Assembly (NCBI GenBank): GCA_041676005.1 | Contig: JBAYST010000005.1 | Span: 1 to 28,535, forward strand | Length of the DNA: 28,535 bases | From: JBAYST01 sp041676005 | Lineage (GTDB): Bacteria; Bacillota_I; Bacilli_A; RFN20; CAG-826 | Reading direction: 5' to 3' | Part shown: one piece after another, positions 1-6,959 of the stretch | Layout: every line of letters starts with the position of its first letter | Numbering within the stretch: the stretch's first letter is position 1 | Notes under the pieces: model-generated | What the model saw: only the letters and a program-made list of their open reading frames with translations | Database searches by the model: none | Told to the model about the DNA's origin: nothing | Program-made: the position numbers and the translations under genes

Positions 1-1015
1 CGGAGATATCTTATTTAATAAATTGGGATTAAAACCAAAAACCAAAAAACTTTCAACGTCTAATGAAGTCTTACAAGATTTGATCGACGAACATCCTGTC
101 ATTTCAAAAATCATTGAATATCGAAAATACGCAAAATTGATATCAACTTATGTTGAAGGTTTAAAACCTCACGTCCATAAAGATGGAAAAATTCATGCTG
201 AATTCAATCAAGCCTTAACGACAACCGGACGCCTATCTTCTTCTAATCCGAACTTACAGAACATCTCAATAAAAGACGAAGAAGGAAAAATGATTCGCAA
301 GGCTTTCTTTTATCCAGATGACAGTTTTGAAATCCTTTCTTTAGATTATTCTCAGATTGAACTCCGTGTCCTTGCTTCTTTGTCGGATTGTAAAAATATG
401 CTCGAAATTTTCAAAAATAAAGAAGATATTCACGCTTCGACGGCAAAATACATTTTTAATTTAGACCGCGAACCAGATCACCTTGAAAGAAGAAGAGCAA
501 AAACTGTCAATTTTGGAATCGTTTATGGGATTTCCGATTGGGGTTTGGCGGAGCAATTAGGGCTTAAACCTTTTGAAGCAAAAGAAATCATCAAAAACTT
601 TTTTACGGCCTTTCCAGAAATTAACGAATTTTTACTCAACGTGATCGATGAGACCTTTGATAAAGGTTATGTTTCAACTTTGCTTGGAAGAAGAAGATAT
701 TTAAGAGAAATTCATGACGCGAATTATCAAATTCGAGAATTTGCTAAAAGAGCAGCGATGAACGCTCCGATTCAAGGAACCGCCGCTGATTTAATTAAAC
801 TAGCGATGATCAAAACTCATCAGGCTTTAAAGGATCATAATTATAAAACCAAAATGGTTTTACAAATTCACGATGAATTGATTTTCAAAGTTCCAAAAGA
901 AGAAAAAGAAAAAGTTTATCCACTAATTAAAAACATTATGGAACACGCTTTAGATTTAAAAGCTGGGCTAGAAATCGACGGTGGCTTTGCTAAAGATTGG
1001 TACGATGCTAAATAA
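1..1015 (+). CDS. polA: DNA polymerase I, polymerase domain (5' end outside the window)
   Basis: Family A DNA polymerase, which fills gaps during repair and Okazaki fragment maturation. The reading frame is open from base 2, so the gene starts upstream. The first in-frame start-like codon, TTG at 23, is internal, because the residues before it (GDILFNK) belong to the conserved ILFxKLGL region. All three polymerase motifs are visible: motif A DYSQIELRVLA near bases 345-377, motif B RRRAKTVNFGIVYG near 490-531, and motif C QIHDELIF near 866-889. These carry the metal-binding Asp of motifs A and C and the Lys and Tyr of motif B, so the polymerase should be active. The 5'-nuclease and any 3'-5' exonuclease part cannot be judged. 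The stop TAA at 1013 lies 11 bases before the mutM-coaE start, which has its own AAGGAG, so the two genes probably form an operon, as in Bacillus. Confidence 0.96.
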   Translation, partial: GDILFNKLGLKPKTKKLSTSNEVLQDLIDEHPVISKIIEYRKYAKLISTYVEGLKPHVHKDGKIHAEFNQALTTTGRLSSSNPNLQNISIKDEEGKMIRKAFFYPDDSFEILSLDYSQIELRVLASLSDCKNMLEIFKNKEDIHASTAKYIFNLDREPDHLERRRAKTVNFGIVYGISDWGLAEQLGLKPFEAKEIIKNFFTAFPEINEFLLNVIDETFDKGYVSTLLGRRRYLREIHDANYQIREFAKRAAMNAPIQGTAADLIKLAMIKTHQALKDHNYKTKMVLQIHDELIFKVPKEEKEKVYPLIKNIMEHALDLKAGLEIDGGFAKDWYDAK

Positions 1016-1026
1016 GGAGAATAACG

Positions 1027-2433
1027 ATGCCAGAATTACCAGAAGTCGAAATCGTAAAACAAGTTGTCTCCCCGCTTATTGTCAATCGGCGAATTGAAAA
1101 AATCGTCGTTTTAAGAAGACAGACGATTCTCGGTGATCCGGAAGTTTTTAGTAAAAATTTAATCGGAGCAACTTGCACACATCTTTCACGAATCGGAAAA
1201 TATTTAATGTTTCACTTTGATAACCAAAAAGTGATTATTTCTCATTTGCGAATGGAGGGAAAATTTTACGAAATATTACCAGATGAAAAAGATAGCAAAT
1301 ACGCACGAGTAGTTTTTTATCTTGATAATGGCCATCGCCTTTCCTTTGATGATATGCGTTGCTTTGGGATTATGAAACTTGCCGATGAACAAACTTATTT
1401 AAAAGAAAAAGAATTGACAAAACTAGGTTTAGAACCTTTTGATATCAAAGAAAAAGACATCGCTTTGATTTATCAAAAAAGCAAAGAAAGGAAAATTCCG
1501 ATCAAGAGTTTTCTTTTAAATCAAGAAACGATTACTGGGCTTGGCAACATTTATGTTGATGAAGTTTTATTCGCCACTAAAATTCACCCCCATACTCCGA
1601 CGAATTTAATCACTTTAAACGATTGGAAAAAAATCGTTGAACATTCAGCAAGAATCTTGACATCGGCAATTAAAGCCGGCGGTTCAACGGTGAAATCTTA
1701 TCATCCCGGAAAAGGGATCAGTGGAGATTTCCAACTCTTTTTGAAAGTGTATGGAAAAGCTGGTCAAAAATGTTTGAATTGTGATGCAATTTTAAGAAAA
1801 ACTGTCACTGGAGGACGTGGCACCACTTATTGTCCTCATTGCCAGATCAAAAGAAATTCATCTTTATTGATTGCGATTACCGGCCCTGCAGGAAGTGGAA
1901 AAAGTACGATTTTAAATAATTTTAAAGTCCGAGGATTTGCCACCCTTTCTTCTGATGATGTGGTGAAAGAATTATACAAAAAAGAAAATGTTGTTCGTCT
2001 GATCAATGAAAAATTTGGAACAGACTTTAAAAACGAAGTTGATAAAAATGCTCTGCGGCAAATTCTTATTGCGGACAGTAAAAAGATTAAAGAGCTTGAA
2101 AAAATCGTCCATCCTTTAGTTAAAAAAGAAATTATCACTTGGGTAAAAAATAGCAAACCTTCTTTAAAAGTTGTCGAGGTACCGCTTTTATATGAAGCGA
2201 AAATGAGTAATATGTTCGATTATGTGATTGGAGTTATCTCTGATAAAATGAATGAAAGATTAGCACTTAGAGATCCGCATAGTGCAAAAGATATTCAACA
2301 GATCAATGCTTTAAATCAATTTTCTCAATACAAGAAAAATCTCGATTTTCTAATCGAGAATAATTCTTCTTTAGATGACCTGAATCGCAAGAGTGAAAAA
2401 ATTATCAATATACTGAAATCTCACCTAAATTGA
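1027..2433 (+). CDS. mutM-coaE: MutM-CoaE fusion: formamidopyrimidine-DNA glycosylase joined to dephospho-CoA kinase
   Basis: Single 468-residue reading frame. Residues 1-273 are MutM/Fpg, which removes 8-oxoguanine and cuts the abasic site. It has the catalytic N-terminus MPELPEVE, Lys58 in RIGKYL, TGLGNIY at 170-176, and a C-terminal zinc finger with Cys249, Cys252, Cys269 and Cys272. Residues from about 281 are CoaE, which phosphorylates dephospho-CoA: Walker A GPAGSGKST at 286-294, SSDD at 308-311, HPLV at 362-365, and VPLLYE at 385-390. Only about seven residues separate the last zinc Cys from the first CoaE strand. A TTG at 1866 could in principle restart CoaE, but it has no good ribosome binding site. 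The main start has AAGGAG seven bases upstream. In Bacillus, mutM and coaE are near neighbours downstream of polA, so this looks like a fusion of adjacent genes. Both domains appear complete. The gene overlaps the 3' end of dnaI by 29 bases. Confidence 0.93.
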   Translation: MPELPEVEIVKQVVSPLIVNRRIEKIVVLRRQTILGDPEVFSKNLIGATCTHLSRIGKYLMFHFDNQKVIISHLRMEGKFYEILPDEKDSKYARVVFYLDNGHRLSFDDMRCFGIMKLADEQTYLKEKELTKLGLEPFDIKEKDIALIYQKSKERKIPIKSFLLNQETITGLGNIYVDEVLFATKIHPHTPTNLITLNDWKKIVEHSARILTSAIKAGGSTVKSYHPGKGISGDFQLFLKVYGKAGQKCLNCDAILRKTVTGGRGTTYCPHCQIKRNSSLLIAITGPAGSGKSTILNNFKVRGFATLSSDDVVKELYKKENVVRLINEKFGTDFKNEVDKNALRQILIADSKKIKELEKIVHPLVKKEIITWVKNSKPSLKVVEVPLLYEAKMSNMFDYVIGVISDKMNERLALRDPHSAKDIQQINALNQFSQYKKNLDFLIENNSSLDDLNRKSEKIINILKSHLN

Positions 2434-3298
2434 TTTCTTCCTTACAATTTTCTTTTAAAAGATTGCCGATCTGTTTAGCGCGTATCGCACCTGGTTTTGA
2501 CGTGCTGTAAAGAGTGACGATTTCATCAATGGTAAAATCGCTTGTAAAGATTGTTAAAAGACGTCGATTTGAACGTCGCGAAAGAATTTGAAAAACAATT
2601 CCATCTCGAATGAAATCATTTTTGAATTCATTTCCAAAATCGTCGATGATTAAAAGCGGACAATTGGCTAAGGTGTGGATAGTATTTTCAAATTCTTGTC
2701 TATCTGAAAAAGAATAATCGCTCAATTCTTTAAATCGTAAAGAAGCATTGATAAAAGAGATTGGCCCTTTCTTTTTCCGTGCGAATTCATTAGCAATCGC
2801 AGCTGCTAAATAACTTCTACCAGTGTTTGGAACCCCACAAATAAAAATCCAGCTCATTTCGTTTCCTAAAAAATAATTCTTAATTTTTAAAAGAACTTTT
2901 TGTCTAGGCTCTGTTTTTTTATCAAGCGTTCTTAAATTCGCTTCCATTTTATCACTCGAAAAATCATGGAAATAAAATTGATTTTCATAGTCCATTTGTT
3001 CCAAAATTCGTGGACATGGCGCTAATTTTCTTTCTACCACTCCTCTAGAGTAAGTGATATTAGTCACAAGCAATGGATTATGTTTTTTACATTTTTTGAC
3101 ACCTGGACAACGTTTACAATAATTGATGTCCTGAACAAAATCATTTATTTTAACGATATATTTTTTGATCTTTTCATCTGGGATTCCTAATCGTTTAGTC
3201 TCTCTGACCGCTTCAGGACAATGTAAAAAATCATCATACATTTTATCAAGGATTGATTGCTCATTTTTGATTTTCATATCAACTTTAATCTTTTCCAT
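2405..3298 (-). CDS. dnaI: Primosomal protein DnaI, helicase loader (AAA+), with altered Walker A
   Basis: In Bacilli, DnaI loads the replicative helicase at the origin together with DnaB and DnaD. The 297-residue protein has a Cys/His-rich N-terminal part (Cys61, Cys64, Cys70, His73, Cys95) like the family's zinc domain, then an AAA+ domain. Walker A reads GVPNTGRSYL (155-164): the phosphate-binding Lys of GxxGxGKS/T is Arg161 (codon AGA). Walker B LLIIDDFGNE is intact (Asp219, Asp220). The sensor 1 region FTSDF has Asp where relatives usually have Asn. I placed the start at the ATG at 3298 because a TAGGAGG lies just upstream; an in-frame ATG at 3322 would fall inside dnaB and lacks such a site. 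The dnaB stop TAG is part of that ribosome binding site, so translation is probably coupled. The family is clear; whether the ATPase still works is uncertain. Confidence 0.9.
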   Translation of the reverse strand: MEKIKVDMKIKNEQSILDKMYDDFLHCPEAVRETKRLGIPDEKIKKYIVKINDFVQDINYCKRCPGVKKCKKHNPLLVTNITYSRGVVERKLAPCPRILEQMDYENQFYFHDFSSDKMEANLRTLDKKTEPRQKVLLKIKNYFLGNEMSWIFICGVPNTGRSYLAAAIANEFARKKKGPISFINASLRFKELSDYSFSDRQEFENTIHTLANCPLLIIDDFGNEFKNDFIRDGIVFQILSRRSNRRLLTIFTSDFTIDEIVTLYSTSKPGAIRAKQIGNLLKENCKEEINLGEISVY

Positions 3299-3306
3299 TT
3301 TTCCTC

Positions 3307-4596
3307 CTATAATGAATCCCAATCGATTTCTAATTCTTCGAGTGATGGCTCATCTTTCGAAGTTGTTTTTTTACTAGCGGATACATCGGTTGTTTGCTTA
3401 TTTTCAACTTTGTTAGCAGTTTGTTTTAAACTGCTACTTCTCGTGTTTCTAAAACCTTTGTTGAGAAATTCCATCGCATCAATCGTCGTTTTGATATTAG
3501 ACCTCGCTAATGAAGCGGCGACTTTTTCAGTATATGTCCTTGGAAGAGTGTTTTTTTGAACGACAAGGACAAAGTCAATTAAGGCGTTGATTACCGGATT
3601 AGAAAGATTGAGTTTTTTAGAAATATCATCGATCAAAAATAAATCGGCATTAACAGGTTGAGTGTTATTTTGCATGATCCGAAGATAATCTTTAGGAGAA
3701 ACTGTTTCCATCAAATTAATTTTTTGGGCGAGCATCGTTTCACTTGAAATGAGATTTGGATCACTATAATTATCTTTTTTATTATTGAGGAACGGATATT
3801 TGACATCTTCTCTGAGCATTTTGGTCAATTGTTCAAAATTGATTTTATCTCCGTTAGGTTTGTTCGGATCAAAACAATCGATCACTCGTAGAGCAGTTAT
3901 ATCTTCGTCTACTCCATATAAAGCGGCCAATCTTTCAATTTCATTAAGAATTTTCTTTGTAAAAACTGATTCGTTGATCTGCGAAGAAATTTTAATTTTT
4001 TCAACAAATCGTCCATAGTTGAATTCAGAATCAATTTTCGCAGTAGCGCGGTCTTTAATTTTTTTATTACTCCCAATGGCCTTTAAAAATACTTTATCTT
4101 CAAAATCAGGTTTGAATATCTCATGAAAAGTCGCGCTTATTTCATCTTCATTAGAGATAGTTTCATTGATGTTGAGATTATAGAGCTGTTTTAGTTGGTT
4201 CGCAGGTTTTTCACCGATGTATTTGATCAATAATCCGAATAACAAAGTATCATTAAAAAATCCTTTTGGAGTCTTTGGAGCATAAAGATCATAGTGATAA
4301 ATATTGACTCCTTCACCTTTTTTTAAATAACTGCGAAGAAGGCCGGTGGCTTCTAATTTTTTACGTGCATCGATGAATTCTCCAGTCGCCATCTGCATTT
4401 GAACGAGTAATTGCTCATGGCTGCTCAAAGGCGTTAATGTTTGTTTTTTAGCATCAGACCAGAGTGTAAAAAAGACGCTGAGTGCGAGATGTCCGATAAG
4501 CGGCTGATAGAGCATGGTCAACGTGTCTTTGTCGTAATCGGCGATAAGCGATGATAGACGAACTTGATAGAAGTCTTTAGGTGATAAAATAATCAT
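3307..4596 (-). CDS. dnaB: Replication initiation and membrane attachment protein DnaB (DnaD/DnaB family)
   Basis: Bacilli-type DnaB helps bring the helicase and its loader to the origin and to PriA-restarted forks. It is not the DnaB helicase of E. coli. At 429 residues it is slightly shorter than the Bacillus protein (about 470). The N-terminal region contains LTMLYQPLIGHLALS (31-45), matching the LYQPLIG signature of the family's winged-helix domain. A C-terminal DnaD-like helical region (about 335-390) ends in AMEFLNKGF. The tail after residue 390 is polar and low in complexity. The gene immediately precedes dnaI, the usual Bacilli order, but nrdR, its usual upstream partner in Bacillus, is absent here. 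The ATG at 4596 has no Shine-Dalgarno sequence, and a TATAAT lies only 16 bases upstream, so the mRNA is probably nearly leaderless. Confidence 0.9.
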   Translation of the reverse strand: MIILSPKDFYQVRLSSLIADYDKDTLTMLYQPLIGHLALSVFFTLWSDAKKQTLTPLSSHEQLLVQMQMATGEFIDARKKLEATGLLRSYLKKGEGVNIYHYDLYAPKTPKGFFNDTLLFGLLIKYIGEKPANQLKQLYNLNINETISNEDEISATFHEIFKPDFEDKVFLKAIGSNKKIKDRATAKIDSEFNYGRFVEKIKISSQINESVFTKKILNEIERLAALYGVDEDITALRVIDCFDPNKPNGDKINFEQLTKMLREDVKYPFLNNKKDNYSDPNLISSETMLAQKINLMETVSPKDYLRIMQNNTQPVNADLFLIDDISKKLNLSNPVINALIDFVLVVQKNTLPRTYTEKVAASLARSNIKTTIDAMEFLNKGFRNTRSSSLKQTANKVENKQTTDVSASKKTTSKDEPSLEELEIDWDSL

Positions 4597-4831
4597 ATTT
4601 AAATTTGTCGTAATTATATCATGGCTTATATTTCATTTCCTTAAGGAAAAAAGAAGCGGCTTTTTGGGGAAAAGTTTTCCACAGTTCAATAATTGAGACA
4701 GGAACTAACTTTTTCTCTTCAAACATCTTTTTAATAAGGATTTTTCCACAATGAAATTTGTGAATTTTAAATCGCAACGTCCTATTATCAGTGATTTTAT
4801 TACCAAACTTTCATTTTCTAAAAAAGGATTT
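4597..4831. promoter_or_regulatory. Divergent dnaB/pfkA spacer with two DnaA-box-like 9-mers
   Basis: This non-coding stretch separates dnaB (leftward) from pfkA (rightward). It holds two identical 9-mers, TTTTCCACA, on the plus strand at 4675-4683 and 4742-4750. Each fits the relaxed DnaA box TTWTNCACA and differs by one base from TTATCCACA. Their start points are 67 bases apart. No reading frame of credible quality and no RNA gene is visible. The position beside a helicase-loading operon makes DnaA binding plausible but unproven. Confidence 0.35.
4613..4649 (-). promoter_or_regulatory. Probable dnaB-dnaI promoter with a palindrome at the -35 position
   Basis: Read on the minus strand, TATAAT occupies 4618-4613, 16 bases before the dnaB ATG, so transcription would start only about 8-10 bases upstream of the gene. 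No good -35 hexamer lies 17 bases upstream. Instead there is a perfect 14-base palindrome, TTTCCTTAAGGAAA, at 4636-4649, which overlaps the place where the -35 should be. This would suit a promoter helped by an activator, but that is inference. Confidence 0.5.
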
Positions 4832-4860
4832 TTGATTTTATGAATTTTCACAATGATAAT
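4832..4860 (+). promoter_or_regulatory. Probable pfkA promoter
   Basis: TTGATT (4832-4837) is followed after 17 bases by GATAAT (4855-4860), a reasonable sigma-A promoter. Transcription would begin near 4867, leaving a leader of about 40 bases. The pfkA ribosome binding site, caggagga, is at 4894-4901. Confidence 0.55.
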
Positions 4861-4882
4861 AATGAGCAATATTGCTATTATT
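4838..4882. repeat. Two dyads in the pfkA promoter, candidate operators
   Basis: The first dyad, TTATGAATTTTCACAA (4838-4853), sits between the -35 and -10 hexamers. The second has a perfect 12-base core, AGCAATATTGCT (4865-4876), which extends with one unpaired base to AATAAT/ATTATT flanks (4858-4882) and covers the predicted transcription start. Either position would suit a repressor. The regulator is unknown to me. Confidence 0.45.
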
Positions 4883-4908
4883 AATAGTGAAAGCAGGAGG
4901 AAACAAAC

Positions 4909-5868
4909 ATGATAAAAAAAATTGCAGTCTTAACAAGTGGAGGTGATGCTCCAGGAATGAATGCCTGTGTTCGTTCGGTGATTCGGACTTGTTTATATCA
5001 TGGAATTGAACCATATGTCGTTTATGATGGTTTTAACGGATTGATAAAAGGTGATTTGGTCAAGGTCGATAAAAAATTCACGCAAGACATAATCAATCGA
5101 GGTGGAACGATCATTCTCACTTCTCGACTTCCTGAATTCACTGATGTCGAATTGCAAAAAAGAGCAATTCAAAATTTAAAAAATGCTGAGATCGACGCTT
5201 TAATTGGTATCGGTGGCGATGGAACTTTTAAAGGATTAAGAGATTTATCGGTTTTAGGATTTCCGATTATCGGAATTCCGGCTACCATCGATAACGATGT
5301 CGCTTCTACTGATAAAACAATTGGCTTTGATACTGCCTTAAATACAATTTGCGGGTGTGTCGATAAAATCAAGGATACTTCTTCTTCTCATCAAAGGTGT
5401 TCGGTGATCGAAGTGATGGGTCGTCACTGCGGAGACTTAGCAATTTTCTCAAGTATCGCCGAAGCTGCTGAATTGACTATCACTTTTGATCATAGAACCT
5501 CAGAGGCCAAGATTTTTAAAAAATTAAAAGAGATGCACGATCGAGATAAAGGCCACGCAATTGTCATCGTCAGCGAGCGATTGATGGATGTAAAAGAATT
5601 TGCTAAAAAGATTGAAAAAGAAACTGGTTTTGAAACTCGAGCTGAGATTCTTGGTCGTTTACAAAGAGGAGGAATTCCGACCGCAGAAGACCGGATTCTC
5701 GCCTCTCGGTTTGGTGCAACCGCAGTCGACCTATTACGGCATGGATTTTTTGGAAGAGTCATCGGAATCAAGAAAAATGCTGTTGTTGATTTTGACATTG
5801 AACAAGCCTTACAAATGGAAAGAGATATCCATCGAAATTTAATCAATTTGATCGATATTTTACAATAA
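4909..5868 (+). CDS. pfkA: ATP-dependent 6-phosphofructokinase
   Basis: Phosphorylates fructose 6-phosphate to fructose 1,6-bisphosphate, the committed step of glycolysis, in the cytosol. The 319 residues match the compact bacterial PfkA (320 in E. coli). Visible motifs are TSGGDAPGMNA (9-19), the ATP-site GGDGT (102-106), PATIDND (124-130) with catalytic Asp128, HQRCSVIEVMGRHCG (161-175) for sugar phosphate binding, and LGRLQRGG near 246. Gly in GGDGT, rather than the GGDD of pyrophosphate enzymes, supports ATP as donor. Arg22 and Arg26 match the allosteric-site arginines of classical PfkA, so ADP/PEP control is likely. The start follows a strong caggagga. A sugar kinase begins four bases after the stop, giving a two-gene glycolytic operon. 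In Bacillus, pfkA lies beside pyk instead; here it sits between dnaB and thrS. Confidence 0.97.
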   Translation: MIKKIAVLTSGGDAPGMNACVRSVIRTCLYHGIEPYVVYDGFNGLIKGDLVKVDKKFTQDIINRGGTIILTSRLPEFTDVELQKRAIQNLKNAEIDALIGIGGDGTFKGLRDLSVLGFPIIGIPATIDNDVASTDKTIGFDTALNTICGCVDKIKDTSSSHQRCSVIEVMGRHCGDLAIFSSIAEAAELTITFDHRTSEAKIFKKLKEMHDRDKGHAIVIVSERLMDVKEFAKKIEKETGFETRAEILGRLQRGGIPTAEDRILASRFGATAVDLLRHGFFGRVIGIKKNAVVDFDIEQALQMERDIHRNLINLIDILQ

Positions 5869-5872
5869 AGAA

Positions 5873-6700
5873 ATGAAGTGTATTGCAGTGCTTGATATCG
5901 GCGGGACAAACATCCGTGCCGCAGTCATCAGAGAAGATTTAAAAATCTTGAAATTTTTTAAGGAAAAAACAGTTCATAACGATGGCGAACTCCTTTTATA
6001 CAATGTCAAAAAAATGTTAAAAAAACTAGAACTAGACAAACATAACGTTAAAGCAATTTCCATCGGTGTCGCTGGTCGTGTACGCAAAGAAAGTCAGATC
6101 GATGAACTCCCGAATATCGGTGTGAAAAATATTGATTTTGCACAGCTTTTAAAAGACGAATTCAACCTGCCAATTTTCGTCAGAAATGATGCCGAAATGG
6201 CGGTTTTAGCCGAGGCTCATAAATCATCTTTTTCACGCGTCTATTTCATCACCATTTCGACTGGATTAGGAGGTGCTTTTGCAGTAAATAAAAGTCTTGC
6301 AAATCACTCAAAAGAAATTGGACATTCAGCATTTTTATACAAAAATAAACTCCATGATTTAGAAAGTCTCATTTCCGGAAGTGGAATTAAAACATTGGCC
6401 AAAATCAATGGTTTAAAAATTGATAATGCACAGGAACTTTTCTGCTTAGTTAAAGAAAAAGATGCTAAAGCATTAAACGTTTACCATGACTGGTTTAATC
6501 TTTTAAAACAGTTTTTCGTCTTTGTTCACAAAACTTTTGCCCCCGAAGTCATCTTTGTTGCCGGTGGTTTTATGAACGAAAAAGATCTGTTTTTTGGACA
6601 GTTAAAAAAAGACTTACATTTTATCAATATAGTTGAGGATGAATTCGGTGATGAAGTGACTCTTTTTGGAGCTGCGATTTATGGGTTTGAATCAATTTAG
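5873..6700 (+). CDS. ROK-family sugar kinase, probable glucokinase
   Basis: Predicted to phosphorylate glucose or a related hexose with ATP, upstream of PfkA in glycolysis. The 275-residue protein has the ROK phosphate motif DIGGTN (8-13), IGVAGRV (64-70), VRNDAEMAVLAEA (103-115) with Asp106 as likely catalytic base, STGLGGAFAV (129-138), and the sugar-binding EIGH (148-151). After EIGH the usual ROK zinc-binding cysteine motif (CxCGxxGCxE) is missing: the sequence runs directly through a Lys/Leu-rich segment to LISGSGIK (167-174). ROK members also include N-acetylmannosamine and fructose kinases and repressors, but there is no N-terminal DNA-binding domain, so a kinase is favoured. It starts four bases after pfkA with only a weak ribosome binding site, so it is probably translationally coupled to pfkA. 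The exact sugar is not certain. Confidence 0.85.
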   Translation: MKCIAVLDIGGTNIRAAVIREDLKILKFFKEKTVHNDGELLLYNVKKMLKKLELDKHNVKAISIGVAGRVRKESQIDELPNIGVKNIDFAQLLKDEFNLPIFVRNDAEMAVLAEAHKSSFSRVYFITISTGLGGAFAVNKSLANHSKEIGHSAFLYKNKLHDLESLISGSGIKTLAKINGLKIDNAQELFCLVKEKDAKALNVYHDWFNLLKQFFVFVHKTFAPEVIFVAGGFMNEKDLFFGQLKKDLHFINIVEDEFGDEVTLFGAAIYGFESI

Positions 6701-6701
6701 T

Positions 6702-6729
6702 TTGTTATTTTTTTTAATTGTATTAAAAT
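6702..6729 (+). promoter_or_regulatory. Possible promoter of the thrS leader
   Basis: TTGTTA (6702-6707), a 16-base spacer and TAAAAT (6724-6729) lie just ahead of the T-box leader. The match is moderate. No terminator separates the ROK kinase gene from this site, so read-through from pfkA is also possible. Confidence 0.4.
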
Positions 6730-6735
6730 AAAATC

Positions 6736-6947
6736 GCTAAGACGAAGACACGCCCTTTTAAAATGTATGTAGAGAAGGAATGGTAGCTGAAAAGTTCCGA
6801 TACACAAAAAAGAATGCACCACTTCTGAGCTTCCGGTGATGAATCGGACGTTTCCCGCGTTAAGGGAATCAAAGAGTATATCTAAAAAAGATATGAATTA
6901 AGGTGGTACCGCGTGAAAGCGTCCTTATGGACGTTTTTATTTTTTTG
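6736..6947 (+). promoter_or_regulatory. T-box riboswitch (threonine specific) controlling thrS
   Basis: Leader RNA that senses uncharged tRNA-Thr and switches between antiterminator and terminator. Stem I can be traced: GAAG 6744-6747 with CTTC 6822-6825, TGTAT 6764-6768 with ATACA 6800-6804, and GGAA 6777-6780 with TTCC 6795-6798. The specifier loop contains GAATGCACCA, placing the specifier codon ACC (Thr) at 6818-6820. A stem III-like hairpin is formed by TTCCC/GGGAA around 6850-6866. The conserved T-box GGTGGTACCGCG is at 6902-6913; its TGGT would pair with the tRNA ACCA end. An intrinsic terminator follows, then the thrS ribosome binding site. Codon, T-box and downstream gene agree. Confidence 0.93.
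6916..6947 (+). terminator. T-box-controlled intrinsic terminator
   Basis: Stem AAAGCGTCC (6916-6924) pairs with GGACGTTTT (6929-6937) across a four-base loop (ttat) and is followed by a T-rich run to 6946. It directly follows the T-box sequence and is the off-state structure of the thrS riboswitch. Confidence 0.9.
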
Positions 6948-6959
6948 GGAGGATGATTT

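Noticed and set aside
1836..2156. Reading frame antisense to the MutM-CoaE junction
   Set aside because: It is a shadow of the fusion gene, low in complexity, with no start signal.
3299..3322. Longer dnaI start at ATG 3322
   Set aside because: It lies within the end of dnaB without a ribosome binding site, whereas ATG 3298 has TAGGAGG at good spacing.
4758..4853. Rex-like TTGTGA/TCACAA half sites upstream of pfkA
   Set aside because: The half sites at 4758-4763 and 4848-4853 are not paired with the six-base spacing that Rex sites need; nearby dyads have four or eight bases between halves.
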